Shown: positions 17,341 to 26,587, numbered from the stretch's first letter. The stretch: 64,000 nucleotides of DNA from Mediterranea massiliensis (GCA_015060695.1 SUYA01000003.1:62001-126000); one strand, 5' to 3'. The notes: generated from the letters alone by a model not told the origin. Numbers and translations: made by a program.

Positions 17341-18813
17341 CTAATCTTCGTGTACCCATTTGAATAAACGGTTCCAACGTATTTTCCCATCCAGCCAATC
17401 TCTGTCCTTGTCTAAAGAGAGCCATACCATAATGGGTTTTCCCACCACATGGTCTTCGGGAACAAATCCCCAATAGCGTGAGTCGGCCGAGTTGTGACGG
17501 TTATCACCCATCATCCAATAATAGTCCAATCGGAAAGTATAGCTGTCGGCTTTTTCTCCGTTGATGTATATGCCGTCGGGGCGATGTTCCAATTTGTTAC
17601 CTTCATAGGCCTCAATACAACGTTCGTAGATGGGTAATGTTTCTTCGTTTAAAGCAATTGTTTCTCCTTTTTTAGGTATCCAGATAGGTCCATAGTTGTC
17701 TCTGTCCCATTTTGTGTAGAGGTTAAGGGGGTACATTTGTCCGGCGGCAATCTCTTCCGGCTCTCTGATGATACGACTTATCAGTTTCTTATTGGAAGCC
17801 AATGAGTCGTACATCTTTTGGGTCAAGGGTAGGTGATAGATGGGAGCCAATCGTCCTTGCTTGTCTCTGTAGTTTAATCCTAATTGTTGCAATCCTCCTG
17901 CCCATTGGCTGCTCATTAACATCTGGTCATCTTGACTGATGCCTAATTGTCTGAACAGTTCTGTGGAGATTGGCGAACCGGTAGTTTGTACGAAGTAGTT
18001 GAACTGTACGTTTTCAGGTTGCGGGGTCAGTTCTCCGTCAATATAGATTTGTCCGTCAATGATTTGTAAGGTATCTCCCGGCAATCCGACGCAACGTTTT
18101 ACATAATTTTCTCGTCTATCTACGGGGCGTACAACAACCTCTCCGTAGTATTGTGGATAGTCAAGGATGTGTTTACGGCCGGTTTGGTAATGCAGGTCAT
18201 ACACCTTGCGCTGTTCTTTTCGGCTCAAACTGTCCATATTTATCTTTACGGGGTTAAGTCGTTCTCCTTCCCGATAAGCGATGGAGTAGAAGTCCTCCAT
18301 TTGGTTGGCTAATGCCACGGTGTCGCCTGCGGGAAAATTGAACACGACAATGTCTCCTCGCTTCACTTTACCAAATCCCGGTACCCGTTTGTATTCCCAT
18401 TTAGGCCATTCCAGATAGGATTTGCCTCCCCAGGGCAATGTGTGTTGTGTCAATGGCATGGAGAGGGGAGTGTTGGGTACACGGGGTCCATAACTCACTT
18501 TGCTTACATAAAGATAATCGCCTACTAACAATGTTTTTTCCAGCGATGAGCTGGGTATCTGGTAGTTTTGAAACAAGAAAATGTTGACAAAATAAACGGC
18601 TACACCGGCAAAGACGATAGCATCTATCCAGCTCATTACATTGCGCACAGTGCTCGATTTCGATTCTTTCCACCACGTCCAACGTATTTTCTTGGTGATG
18701 TATATGTCGTAGATAAATGGTAGCACGATGAGGCCTAACCAACTTTTTACCCATATCAAAAAGAGTAGATAGAGCAGGGTTACTATCCCAAATTTAATCC
18801 ATTGCTTTTTCAT
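17341..18813 (-). CDS. lepB: Signal peptidase I
   Basis: A 490-residue S26 peptidase with N-terminal membrane helices (about 8-40 and 62-82), nucleophile Ser90 in IPSSSLEKTL, general base Lys239 in YVKRCVGLPGDTLQI, and closing box MGDNRHNSADSRYWG. It removes signal peptides from exported proteins at the inner membrane. It is far longer than E. coli LepB (324), with insertions at about 160-230 and 270-390. It starts 17 bp after dapB and is followed 24 bp on by the dyad-less paralogue. Confidence 0.93.
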   Translation of the reverse strand: MKKQWIKFGIVTLLYLLFLIWVKSWLGLIVLPFIYDIYITKKIRWTWWKESKSSTVRNVMSWIDAIVFAGVAVYFVNIFLFQNYQIPSSSLEKTLLVGDYLYVSKVSYGPRVPNTPLSMPLTQHTLPWGGKSYLEWPKWEYKRVPGFGKVKRGDIVVFNFPAGDTVALANQMEDFYSIAYREGERLNPVKINMDSLSRKEQRKVYDLHYQTGRKHILDYPQYYGEVVVRPVDRRENYVKRCVGLPGDTLQIIDGQIYIDGELTPQPENVQFNYFVQTTGSPISTELFRQLGISQDDQMLMSSQWAGGLQQLGLNYRDKQGRLAPIYHLPLTQKMYDSLASNKKLISRIIREPEEIAAGQMYPLNLYTKWDRDNYGPIWIPKKGETIALNEETLPIYERCIEAYEGNKLEHRPDGIYINGEKADSYTFRLDYYWMMGDNRHNSADSRYWGFVPEDHVVGKPIMVWLSLDKDRDWLDGKIRWNRLFKWVHED

Positions 18814-18830
18814 TGTCTTTATATCGGTGT

Positions 18831-19586
18831 TTAGAAGTCAAACAAATCTTTCATTCCCAAGAAGCCGCTATGCAGGGCTGTATATTCGGCAGCCAGCACC
18901 GCACCCAATGCAAATCCTTTTCGGTTTTTCGCATCGTGGGTAATGCTGATGCTATCGGCCTCGCTATCGTAGCGTATGGTATGTATGCCGGGCACTTCGC
19001 CCTCGCGGACAGAGGCTATGGGCAATTCGTGAGCATTGCAAACATTGCTTCCACTCAAGGTGCCGTCGGCGGCCAGCAATGTGCCTTTTACCCAATTCTC
19101 CTTACGATCCAGATTCTCCAAGATGCCCTCGGCCAGTGTGATAGCCGTACCGCTGGGGGCATCCAACTTGTGTACATGATGTGTTTCACTCATGCTGACG
19201 TCGTAGTCGGCAAAGCGATTCATGATTTTGGCCAAATACTTATTGACGGCACTGAAGATGGCCACTCCCAAACTGAAGTTGGACGACCAGAACAGCGTTT
19301 TGCCTCCGGTTGTACACAATTGGCGCACCTCTTCGCCATGCTCCTCCAACCATCCGGTGCTGCCCGATACCAGCTTCACACCGGCCTCAAAGGTCTTCAG
19401 GTAGTTCTGATAAGCTACCATAGGGTTGGTAAATTCTATTGCTACGTCGGCACTTTTGAATGCCTCCGAATAGAAGTCTTCTTGGTTATTGATATCAATA
19501 ATGCAGACAATTTCGTGTCCGCGGCTCAGGGCAATCTGTTCAATCTCTTTGCCCATCTTTCCATAGCCTATTAATGCAATCTTCAT
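18831..19586 (-). CDS. dapB: 4-hydroxy-tetrahydrodipicolinate reductase
   Basis: A 251-residue enzyme with an N-terminal nucleotide-binding loop IALIGYGKMGKEI and the catalytic motif ETHHVHKLDAPSGTA. It reduces HTPA with NAD(P)H in lysine and diaminopimelate synthesis. The start at 19586 gives the family N-terminus and lies about 45 bp after a promoter box. It is the first gene of the dapB-lepB-lepB-like-wbqC run. Confidence 0.94.
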   Translation of the reverse strand: MKIALIGYGKMGKEIEQIALSRGHEIVCIIDINNQEDFYSEAFKSADVAIEFTNPMVAYQNYLKTFEAGVKLVSGSTGWLEEHGEEVRQLCTTGGKTLFWSSNFSLGVAIFSAVNKYLAKIMNRFADYDVSMSETHHVHKLDAPSGTAITLAEGILENLDRKENWVKGTLLAADGTLSGSNVCNAHELPIASVREGEVPGIHTIRYDSEADSISITHDAKNRKGFALGAVLAAEYTALHSGFLGMKDLFDF

Positions 19587-19631
19587 TGTTTTTTCTCTTA
19601 TTTTGTAGGATAATTCCTTTGTTATGAGTCG

Positions 19632-19639
19632 CAAAGATA
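19632..19639 (-). promoter_or_regulatory. -7 promoter box of dapB
   Basis: The minus strand reads TATCTTTG. It lies 10 bp from the opposite-strand -7 box of the DUF2851 gene, so the two promoters overlap face to face. Confidence 0.6.
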
Positions 19640-19649
19640 ATATTTTTCT

Positions 19650-19657
19650 TACATTTG
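19650..19657 (+). promoter_or_regulatory. -7 promoter box of the DUF2851 gene
   Basis: TACATTTG matches TAnnTTTG, 25 bp before the ATG at 19683. Confidence 0.55.
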
Positions 19658-19682
19658 TGCACAACATTAACGTTTCTTGATA

Positions 19683-20978
19683 ATGGAAAAGCTGCTTCAC
19701 TACGTGTGGAAACATAAAATATTCCCTTTAGAGCCTTTGCAGACGGTAGATGGCCAGCCTGTGGAGGTGATAGATACCGGATTGCCCAATGCTAATGCTG
19801 GTCCCGATTTCTTCAATGCAAAGTTGAAGATAGGTAATACCATGTGGGTAGGCAATGTAGAGATACATTTACAAGCCTCCGATTGGGTGAAACACGGGCA
19901 TGTGGGGAATAAAGCCTACGATAATGTCATCCTCCATGTGGTAGGCGAAAGCGATTGTCGGGTTTATAGAAGCAATGGCGAGTTGATTCCCCAACTATTG
20001 CTCCGATGCCCCGAACAGGTATGTTTACACTATGACGAATTGCGCCAATCAGAAGTTTATCCTCCTTGTTACCGGATATTGCCATCGTTGCCTCAATTAA
20101 CGGTACATTCCTGGTTTTCGGCCTTGCAAGTAGAACGTTTTGAACAAAAGACTACCCGTATAACCGAACGGTTGGAACGCTTCAATCACCATTGGGAAGA
20201 TGTGTTTTTCATCACCTTGGCTCGCAACTACGGTTTTGGTATAAACGGCGATGCCTTTGAGGCTTGGGCCGGTCGGTTGCCGTTGCGTGCAGTCGATAAA
20301 CATCGTGATAATCTTTTTCAGGTAGAAGCCATCTTCTTTGGGCAGGCAGGCCTGTTGGAAGAGGATTTCCCCGAAGCCGATACTTATTTCCATGCCTTGA
20401 AAAAAGAATTTCTCTACTTGAAACATAAATTCTCTTTGCCCGAACCGCTTCCTGTAGAGCAATGGCGATTCCTACGTCTGCGTCCCGGAAACTTCCCTCA
20501 TGTTCGTCTGGCTCAATTGGCCAACCTCTATCACAGTCGGGAATCATTGTTTTCGAAAGTCATAGAGGCCGAAACCATCGAAGAGGCCAAGAAGTTGCTG
20601 ACTACACAAACCTCGCCCTATTGGGAAGAGCATTTCACCTTCAGAACCGTCTCAACCCGTCAAGAGAAACGAGTAGGAGAGAATGCCCTTAATCTGATGA
20701 TTATCAATACCGTTATCCCGTTTCTTTATGCCTACGGGCTTCATCGGGGTAGCGATTTGCTTTGCGAGCGAGCCACCCGATTCCTTGAATTGCTGAAGGC
20801 CGAAAACAATTACGTTACCCGGATGTGGAGTGGTGCCGGCCTTTCCGTATCTACGGCAGCCGATTCGCAAGCACTTCTTCAGCTTCAGAAGGAGTATTGT
20901 GACAAAAAAGATTGCCTTCGTTGCCGCTTTGGTTATGAATACCTGAAGCAGTGGGAAATAAAGGGTAAGAATGCTTAA
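19683..20978 (+). CDS. DUF2851 family protein
   Basis: A 431-residue protein recognised by its N-terminus: HYVWKHKIFP, then NANAGPDFFNAKLKIG and WVGNVEIHLQASDWVKHGH, then NVILHVV. A C-terminal Cys cluster is present (CDKKDCLRCRFG). The family is widespread in Bacteroidetes; the acidic and His-rich core looks like a metal-dependent nuclease-type fold, which is inference. It starts at ATG 19683 after the promoter box; an in-frame TTG at 19677 is less likely. Confidence 0.82.
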   Translation: MEKLLHYVWKHKIFPLEPLQTVDGQPVEVIDTGLPNANAGPDFFNAKLKIGNTMWVGNVEIHLQASDWVKHGHVGNKAYDNVILHVVGESDCRVYRSNGELIPQLLLRCPEQVCLHYDELRQSEVYPPCYRILPSLPQLTVHSWFSALQVERFEQKTTRITERLERFNHHWEDVFFITLARNYGFGINGDAFEAWAGRLPLRAVDKHRDNLFQVEAIFFGQAGLLEEDFPEADTYFHALKKEFLYLKHKFSLPEPLPVEQWRFLRLRPGNFPHVRLAQLANLYHSRESLFSKVIEAETIEEAKKLLTTQTSPYWEEHFTFRTVSTRQEKRVGENALNLMIINTVIPFLYAYGLHRGSDLLCERATRFLELLKAENNYVTRMWSGAGLSVSTAADSQALLQLQKEYCDKKDCLRCRFGYEYLKQWEIKGKNA

Positions 20979-21022
20979 TTCGCTGGTTTTCATCGTTGAT
21001 TGTCTGTTTTAACTGGTTACCA

Positions 21023-21046
21023 CAGGGCAATAGGCCCTGCTTTGTT
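21023..21046 (+). terminator. Probable terminator after the DUF2851 gene
   Basis: CAGGGC and GCCCTG form a 6-bp GC stem around AATAG, followed by CTTTGTTT, 45 bp after the stop codon. Confidence 0.5.
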
Positions 21047-21092
21047 TCGGCTAACCATACGTCTGCTTTGTGCTTCTGCAGCAGCACTTGCC

Positions 21093-21301
21093 GGTGGTTA
21101 GCTCGCTTCCGGTTCGCTTCTTGGTCGCTCCTCGCACGCTACGTGTACGCACGCTGTTCGGTCGTTCTTCGGTCGTTGTTCGCTGTTTGTTCGCTCTCTA
21201 TAGGACCGAAGAACGACCGAAGAAACACCGAAGAAACACCGAAGCGGGACCGAACCAGAAGCGAGCCAAGTACGGCCGAGAAGCGAAGCGGGTTTTCGGT
21301 G
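21093..21301. repeat. Array B: 11-bp phrases in two opposed blocks
   Basis: Nineteen 11-bp phrases without a gap. From 21104 to 21202 nine in a row start with CG and most end in TT or TA (for example CGGTCGTTCTT, CGGTCGTTGTT, CGCTGTTTGTT); the phrase at 21093-21103 is more diverged. From 21203 the phrases are the reverse-complement type (GGACCGAAGAA, CGACCGAAGAA, ACACCGAAGAA twice with one change). The blocks therefore form a long imperfect inverted repeat, including a perfect 18-bp arm pair at 21157-21174 and 21204-21221. GC content is much higher than in the flanks. Short ORFs crossing it are not credible because 11 is not a multiple of 3. Confidence 0.85.
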
Positions 21302-21345
21302 GCCCCTTGAGGGTGGCGTGGCCTTTGCTCTCCTCGCGGGACGTG

Positions 21346-21353
21346 CAAATATA
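21346..21353 (-). promoter_or_regulatory. Possible promoter reading leftward into array B
   Basis: The minus strand reads TATATTTG, a full TAnnTTTG match, 45 bp to the right of the array, with no gene in front of it. It could drive a non-coding transcript of the array. No clear -33 box at the usual spacing. Confidence 0.35.
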
Positions 21354-21363
21354 TAACACCACC

Positions 21364-21398
21364 CTTCGGTTTTAACTACTCAAAAACCGAAGTTTTTT
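21364..21398 (+). terminator. Intrinsic terminator to the right of array B
   Basis: CTTCGGTTTT pairs with AAAAACCGAAG around an 8-nt loop and ends in TTTTTT. It would stop rightward transcripts that cross array B. Confidence 0.7.
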
Positions 21399-21685
21399 CA
21401 AAATTAACAATTGATAACATCGTAACAGTCTGTTTTTCAATAAAGTAGGAAGTAAAAAAAGAATACTTTTATAACTATGTCAATATACAAGAAAAACAAT
21501 CGTATTGTTTTACAAAAACCATATACTGTTGCTTCATTTATTATCCTTTTATTCGATAAAAATAGGATTTTAACATTTATCTGATTGTTTTACACTTATA
21601 GAATTTTTAGTCTAAATGGAAAATCCTTGAAATAGTGGGTTGAAAGTGGTAGGTTGAAACAGAGAATCCTTTCTATAAATGAAGA
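21399..21685. other. AT-rich gap with no recognised feature
   Basis: I see no gene, promoter box with a matching gene, or periodic repeat here. Confidence 0.6.
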
Positions 21686-21722
21686 ATGAGGGTGTGCAAC
21701 GCTGAATTGTGCACACCCTCAT
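21686..21722. terminator. Terminator after the acetyltransferase gene
   Basis: ATGAGGGTGTGCA pairs perfectly with TGCACACCCTCAT, 30 bp after the stop codon of the leftward gene. Confidence 0.8.
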
Positions 21723-21751
21723 CATTGAATTTATTGAGTGGGATTTTTGTA

Positions 21752-22885
21752 TCAAATCTTTTTGGTGTAGCAACGGCGTTTCTTGTGTTGCTCGGTTTTG
21801 AAGTAATCCCATTGGGCTTGCACCTTTCCGTTCATTTCCAGTTCAGGGTTACTTTCGGCATATTCATAGCCCAGCTTTTGATAGACAGGGATGAGGTCAG
21901 AGAACAGTAGTGCATTGACTCCCTTACTTTGGTATTCGGGTTTGACGGCAACCAACAGCAGGTCGAGTACTTTGGGATATTTCTTTAGGAAAATGGTTTT
22001 TGCCAAGTGCCACCATCCGAAGGGCAACAAGCGACCTTTGCTCTTGCGCAGTGCTTGGCTGAGCGATGGCATGGAGATTCCTACGGCAATCAATTGGTCA
22101 TTGGCATCGGTGATGAGAGTTACCATACGCAAATCGAGGATGGGCAGATAGGTTTTGATGTATTGCTCTATCTGTCGGTCGGAGAGTGCCGAATAGCCAT
22201 AAAGGGGGCTATATGCCTCGTTTACCAATTCGAAGATGGCTTTCCCGTAGCGTTTGCCAATCTCCTTGGCCGAGGTGCATTTTACAATGTTCAGATTGTA
22301 TTTGCGTTGAATGATTTCGGAAATGCGCTTGTGCTTGTCGGGGATGGCATCGGGGATATAGATTTTAAATTCTACCCAGTCGGCATCTTTCTCAAATCCT
22401 AATTGTTCTATGTGTTGGGGATAGTAAGGATAATTGTAGATGGTAGCCATGGTGCTTAGTTGGTCGAAACCTTCGATAAGCATACCCTCGGCATCGAGGT
22501 CGGTGAATCCTAACGGGCCTTGTATGCTGGTCATTCCACGCTCTTTTCCCCATTTTTCAACCGTATCGAGCAATGCCTTGGATACTTCAAAATCGTCGAT
22601 GAAATCAATCCATCCGAATCTAACATCTTTCTTTCCCCACGTTTCGTTGGCGCGTTTGTTGATGATGGCCGCTGTGCGTCCCACAATTTTTCCATCCTTG
22701 TAAGCCAAGAAATAATCGGCTTCACAAAAATCGAAGGCTGGGTTCTTACGACGGTCGAAAGTGGTAAGCATATCATCGTAGAGGTCGGGAACGGAATAGG
22801 CATTATCCTTATATAACTCGTAATTGAATCGGATAAATTGCTTTAATTCAGCAGATGTGGTAACTTTTTTAATTTCTATTGCCAT
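21752..22885 (-). CDS. GNAT-fold acetyltransferase-like protein
   Basis: A 377-residue protein. The N-terminal part (about 1-170) has YFLAYKDGKIVGRTAAIIN and GPLGFTDLDAEGMLIEGFD. The C-terminal part carries the GNAT acetyl-CoA region LLLVAVKPEYQSKGVNALLFSDL (V-x5-Q-x-x-G/A type) and ends basic (HKKRRCYTKKI). It matches large uncharacterised N-acetyltransferase-like proteins of Bacteroidetes; substrate unknown. The start at 22885 (MAIEIKKVTTSAEL) follows the promoter box by 33 bp. Divergent from tyrS. Confidence 0.72.
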   Translation of the reverse strand: MAIEIKKVTTSAELKQFIRFNYELYKDNAYSVPDLYDDMLTTFDRRKNPAFDFCEADYFLAYKDGKIVGRTAAIINKRANETWGKKDVRFGWIDFIDDFEVSKALLDTVEKWGKERGMTSIQGPLGFTDLDAEGMLIEGFDQLSTMATIYNYPYYPQHIEQLGFEKDADWVEFKIYIPDAIPDKHKRISEIIQRKYNLNIVKCTSAKEIGKRYGKAIFELVNEAYSPLYGYSALSDRQIEQYIKTYLPILDLRMVTLITDANDQLIAVGISMPSLSQALRKSKGRLLPFGWWHLAKTIFLKKYPKVLDLLLVAVKPEYQSKGVNALLFSDLIPVYQKLGYEYAESNPELEMNGKVQAQWDYFKTEQHKKRRCYTKKI

Positions 22886-22918
22886 ACTTTTTGGAATCTT
22901 TGATGGATATTCAGGACA

Positions 22919-22926
22919 CAAAGGTA
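22919..22926 (-). promoter_or_regulatory. -7 promoter box of the acetyltransferase gene
   Basis: The minus strand reads TACCTTTG (TAnnTTTG). Confidence 0.6.
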
Positions 22927-22968
22927 AGCATTTCGCCTTAAAACATTCTCTTTTTCTGAAAAAAGTAG

Positions 22969-22976
22969 TACTTTTG
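22969..22976 (+). promoter_or_regulatory. -7 promoter box of tyrS
   Basis: TACTTTTG, 43 bp before the tyrS ATG, leaves a short leader with no visible T-box. Confidence 0.6.
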
Positions 22977-23019
22977 CCGAAAATTTTGGTAAGAATCAAC
23001 GAAATATAAAACAAATACG

Positions 23020-24312
23020 ATGAATTTTGTAGAAGAACTTAGATGGCGCGGCATGTTGCATACCATGATGCCGGGCACAGAAGAATTGCTTGCGAAAGAG
23101 ATGGTTACGGCATATTTGGGCATCGACCCTACAGCCGACTCATTGCACATTGGTCACCTTTGCGGTGTGATGATGCTTCGTCACTTGCAACGTTGCGGAC
23201 ATAAACCCTTGGCGCTGATTGGCGGTGCAACCGGTATGATTGGTGACCCGTCAGGCAAATCGCAAGAGCGTAACTTGCTGAACGAAGAAACTTTGCGTCA
23301 TAATGTAGAGTGCATTAAGAAGCAACTTTCCAAATTTTTGGATTTTGAGAGTGATGCACCCAACAAGGCAGAGCTGGTGAATAACTATGACTGGATGAAG
23401 GATTTCACCTTCCTTGATTTTGCACGTGAAATAGGCAAGCACATCACCGTAAACTATATGATGGCCAAAGACTCGGTTCAAAAGCGATTGAACGGTGAGG
23501 CACGCGATGGCCTTTCTTTTACCGAATTTACCTATCAGTTGTTGCAGGGTTATGATTTCCTTTACTTGTATGAAAATAAAAATTGCAAGCTGCAGTTGGG
23601 AGGAAGCGACCAATGGGGTAACATTACCACAGGCTCGGAGCTGGTGCGACGCACCAACGGAGGTGAGGTATTTGCACTGACCTGTCCGCTCATTACTAAG
23701 GCCGATGGTGGAAAGTTTGGAAAAACAGAAAGCGGAAACGTGTGGCTCGACCCGCGATACACCTCTCCCTATAAATTCTATCAGTTCTGGTTGAACGTGA
23801 GCGACGATGATGCCGCACGCTACATCAAGATTTTCACTTCCATCGGACAAGAAGAGATAGAGTCATTGATTGCCCAACATGCCGAAGCACCCCACTTGCG
23901 CGTGCTGCAAAAGCGTTTGGCTAAGGAAGTAACCATCATGGTACATTCAGAAGAAGAATACAATGCTGCCGTAGAGGCATCGAGCATCCTTTTTGGAGGA
24001 GGAACTTCGGAAGCATTGAAGAAACTCGATGAGGCTACTCTGCTTTCTATTTTCGAAGGAGTACCCCAATTTGAAATCTCACGCGAAGCATTGAACGAAG
24101 GCGTTAAAGCTGTTGAGCTCTTTACCGATCATGCGGCAGTATTCCCATCAAAGGGCGAGATGCGTAAGATGGTGCAAGGTGGTGGCGTATCTTTGAATAA
24201 AGAGAAATTGGCGGCTTTCGACCAAGTAATCACTGCTTCAGACCTGCTTAATGATAAGTATCTGCTGGTACAAAGAGGTAAGAAAAACTACTATTTACTC
24301 CTTGCGAAATAA
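23020..24312 (+). CDS. tyrS: Tyrosyl-tRNA synthetase
   Basis: A 430-residue class I synthetase: HIGH motif H43-H46 (SLHIGHLCG), tyrosine-binding [10 protein letters not shown] and [16 protein letters not shown]-type loop KFGKTESG, and a C-terminal S4 RNA-binding domain ([13 protein letters not shown]). It charges tRNA-Tyr. Length and motif order are normal. tRNA-Gln follows about 90 bp downstream with its own promoter. Confidence 0.96.
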   Translation: MNFVEELRWRGMLHTMMPGTEELLAKEMVTAYLGIDPTADSLHIGHLCGVMMLRHLQRCGHKPLALIGGATGMIGDPSGKSQERNLLNEETLRHNVECIKKQLSKFLDFESDAPNKAELVNNYDWMKDFTFLDFAREIGKHITVNYMMAKDSVQKRLNGEARDGLSFTEFTYQLLQGYDFLYLYENKNCKLQLGGSDQWGNITTGSELVRRTNGGEVFALTCPLITKADGGKFGKTESGNVWLDPRYTSPYKFYQFWLNVSDDDAARYIKIFTSIGQEEIESLIAQHAEAPHLRVLQKRLAKEVTIMVHSEEEYNAAVEASSILFGGGTSEALKKLDEATLLSIFEGVPQFEISREALNEGVKAVELFTDHAAVFPSKGEMRKMVQGGGVSLNKEKLAAFDQVITASDLLNDKYLLVQRGKKNYYLLLAK

Positions 24313-24362
24313 AAAAATGCAAAAAAAATAGCAAAATACTTGCAAGAATAAAAAAAGTCCTC

Positions 24363-24370
24363 TATCTTTG
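24363..24370 (+). promoter_or_regulatory. -7 promoter box of tRNA-Gln
   Basis: TATCTTTG, 30 bp before the tRNA. A TTG at 24340-24342 with 20 bp spacing fits the -33 element. Confidence 0.65.
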
Positions 24371-24400
24371 CACCGCTTTTCAAAAGAAAGCACAAATGAT

Positions 24401-24474
24401 TGGACTATGGTGTAATGGTAGCACAACAGGTTTTGGTTCTGTTTGTCTAGGTTCGAATCCTGGTAGTCCAACCA
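24401..24474 (+). tRNA. tRNA-Gln (anticodon TTG)
   Basis: The acceptor stem TGGACTA pairs with TAGTCCA. The D arm is GTGTAATGGTAGCAC, the anticodon loop TTTTGGT has TTG at 34-36, and the T arm contains GGTTCGAATCC. CCA is encoded. Confidence 0.95.
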
Positions 24475-24486
24475 ATACTGGAGGAT

Positions 24487-24530
24487 GAAGAAAGCTCTGA
24501 TAACTCGAACGTTGTCGGAGCTTCTTTTTT
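24487..24530 (+). terminator. Terminator after tRNA-Gln
   Basis: GAAGAAAGCTC pairs with GGAGCTTCTTTTTT across a 21-nt loop region and ends in a T run. Confidence 0.65.
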
Positions 24531-24548
24531 ATCTATAAACAAGAAACA

Positions 24549-25136
24549 ATGAATCAGATAAAGACGGTATGTGTATATAGTGCTTCAAGTACTCAGATTG
24601 ACTCGGCTTATGTGGAGGCAGCTCGTCGATTGGGTACACTGTTGGGGCAAAGACAAATTCGGGTAGTGAACGGGGCCGGTCGCATGGGGCTGATGGCTGC
24701 TGTATCGGATGCAGCGATGCAGGTCGGCGGGATGGTAAGCGGTGTTATCCCTACATTTATGTTGGAGCAAGGTTGGCATCACACCGGATTGACCGAGTTG
24801 ATAGAAGTTCCTACAATGCACGAACGGAAGCGTACCATGATTGCCATGAGCGATGCCATTATTGCTTTGCCGGGTGGGTGTGGTACTTTAGAAGAACTGC
24901 TGGAAGCTATTACTTGGAAGCAATTGGGACTTTACTTGAATCCTATCGTCATTCTGAATACAAACGATTACTATGCTCCGTTACTTGAAATGTTGCAGAG
25001 GGCCATCGAAGGTAAGTTTATGAGGGCCAAACATGGAGATATATGGTCGGTGGCAAACACACCGGAGGAGGCAGTGGAAATGATACATACTATGCCTATT
25101 TGGGATTCGTCGATTCGAAAATTAGCCGAAATATAG
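24549..25136 (+). CDS. LOG-family (TIGR00730) protein, nucleoside-monophosphate phosphoribohydrolase-like
   Basis: A 195-residue Rossmann-fold protein with the family motif PGGCGTLEELLEAITW and an upstream MHERKRTM. LOG proteins cleave N6-substituted AMP or AMP-like nucleotides to the base and ribose 5-phosphate. It begins an apparent operon whose next gene starts 1 bp after its stop. Whether it acts on cytokinin-type nucleotides here is unknown. Confidence 0.9.
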   Translation: MNQIKTVCVYSASSTQIDSAYVEAARRLGTLLGQRQIRVVNGAGRMGLMAAVSDAAMQVGGMVSGVIPTFMLEQGWHHTGLTELIEVPTMHERKRTMIAMSDAIIALPGGCGTLEELLEAITWKQLGLYLNPIVILNTNDYYAPLLEMLQRAIEGKFMRAKHGDIWSVANTPEEAVEMIHTMPIWDSSIRKLAEI

Positions 25137-25137
25137 A

Positions 25138-25833
25138 ATGAAAGTTGAGATTTTGCCCTATACCCTGCAGATGGACAATGCTATTGTGTTTATTTTGCTT
25201 CTGTGCTTTTTGTTCTCCTCCTATGTGTTGTCGCGTAGTCGTAAGTTTTTGTGGCAACTGGGGCAGGACTTTATTATGCATCGTGCACGGATTAGCCTGT
25301 TTGCAGATTCTACGGGTGGAGATGCGCGTTCTTTCTCTATGCTACTGTTGCAGTTGTGTGTGCTGATGGGTATTTCGTGCTACTATTTTTTTGTAAGTCT
25401 GTATGATGTGACTTGGCTCAGTATTCCACCGCTCAGTTTGTGCGCCATTTACATGCTTTTATCAGCTTTGTATTTTGTTTTGAAGTGGCTGCTTTATCTC
25501 TTGATTGGAAGCGTTTTTTTTGACAAAAGCAGGGTTTATATATGGATTAGTTCTTATTCTACGTTGCTATATTACTTTAGTTTTCTTCTTTTCCCGTTCT
25601 CATTGCTGCTTGTTTTCTTGGAGATGGGTTTGTATTGGACAGTAGCATTAGGAATATTTTTGTTACTATTTGCTAAAATATTGATGTTCTATAAGGGAAT
25701 AAAGCTTTTTTGTGGTAATTTGTACGATGGTTTGCTTTTATTTTTGTACTTTTGTGCCCTCGAAATCGTCCCTGTGTTTGTATTGTATCGAGGGCTGATG
25801 GAGTTAAATGGAAGTTTGATAATAAAAAATTAG
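25138..25833 (+). CDS. DUF4271 membrane protein
   Basis: A 231-residue, strongly hydrophobic protein with about six membrane helices. DUF4271 genes are commonly found just before hemD in Bacteroidetes, as here (4-bp gap). No catalytic motif is visible. Starts one base after the LOG gene stop. Confidence 0.8.
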   Translation: MKVEILPYTLQMDNAIVFILLLCFLFSSYVLSRSRKFLWQLGQDFIMHRARISLFADSTGGDARSFSMLLLQLCVLMGISCYYFFVSLYDVTWLSIPPLSLCAIYMLLSALYFVLKWLLYLLIGSVFFDKSRVYIWISSYSTLLYYFSFLLFPFSLLLVFLEMGLYWTVALGIFLLLFAKILMFYKGIKLFCGNLYDGLLLFLYFCALEIVPVFVLYRGLMELNGSLIIKN

Positions 25834-25837
25834 AACA

Positions 25838-26584
25838 TTGAGTACTAAAAAAATTCTTGTGTCACAGCCGAAGCCGGCTTCAGATAAGTCTCCTTATTAC
25901 GATATTGCTACGAAGTATGGTGTAGAGATGGTATTTCGCCCTTTTATCAAGGTTGAAAGTTTGTCTCCTAAGGAATTCAGACAACAAAAGGTCTCTATCC
26001 TCGATTATACAGCTATTGTATTTACCTCTCGTCATGCCATTGACCATTTCTTTGGATTGTGTGCTGAAATGCGGGTTGCTATTCCTGAAACCATGAAATA
26101 TTTCTGTGTTACAGAAACCATAGCACTCTATATACAGAAATATGTTCAGTATCGTAAACGTAAGATATTCTTTGGTGGTACAGGTAAATTTGAGGATTTG
26201 ATGCCTACCATTATGAAGCATAAGTCTGAAAAATATCTGGTACCCATGTCTGATGTACATACTGATGACATCAAGAATATGCTTGACAAGGGTAAGGTGG
26301 TGCATCAAGAAGTGGTGATGTATCGCACGGTGAGCAATGATTTTGCTGCTGATGAAGTTTTCGATTACGATATGTTGGTGTTCTTCAGCCCTGCAGGTGT
26401 GTCCTCTTTAAAGAAAAACTTCCCTAACTTCGAACAAGGAAATATAGCCATTGCTACATTGGGTGCTGCGACTGCTCAAGCGGTGCGCGATGCCGGATTG
26501 CGTTTGGATATAGAGGCTCCGTCGCCGAAAGCACCTTCAATGACTGCCGCCATTGAGTTGTATTTGAAAGAGAATAATCAGTAA
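25838..26584 (+). CDS. hemD: Uroporphyrinogen-III synthase
   Basis: A 248-residue two-lobed protein resembling Bacteroides HemD (ILVSQPKPASDKSPYYDIA; YTAIVFTSRHAIDHFF; FFSPAGVSSLKKNFP; ATLGAATAQAV). It closes hydroxymethylbilane into uroporphyrinogen III. The start is TTG at 25838: no in-frame ATG or GTG lies nearby, the next ATG would delete about 30 conserved residues, and the TTG sits 4 bp after the previous stop. Its tetrapyrrole neighbours are not in this window. Confidence 0.85.
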   Translation: MSTKKILVSQPKPASDKSPYYDIATKYGVEMVFRPFIKVESLSPKEFRQQKVSILDYTAIVFTSRHAIDHFFGLCAEMRVAIPETMKYFCVTETIALYIQKYVQYRKRKIFFGGTGKFEDLMPTIMKHKSEKYLVPMSDVHTDDIKNMLDKGKVVHQEVVMYRTVSNDFAADEVFDYDMLVFFSPAGVSSLKKNFPNFEQGNIAIATLGAATAQAVRDAGLRLDIEAPSPKAPSMTAAIELYLKENNQ

Positions 26585-26587
26585 CCG

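Noticed and set aside
18813-19574. 253-residue open frame on the plus strand
   Set aside because: It lies fully antisense to dapB, a clear family member with its own promoter, and shows no recognisable domain.
20996-21375. Overlapping short frames across array B
   Set aside because: They are Arg/Ser-rich products of the GC-rich 11-bp repeat, in several frames on both strands, with no promoter-start arrangement.
22977-23019. T-box or other riboswitch ahead of tyrS
   Set aside because: The predicted leader is only about 40 nt and shows no stem or T-box sequence.
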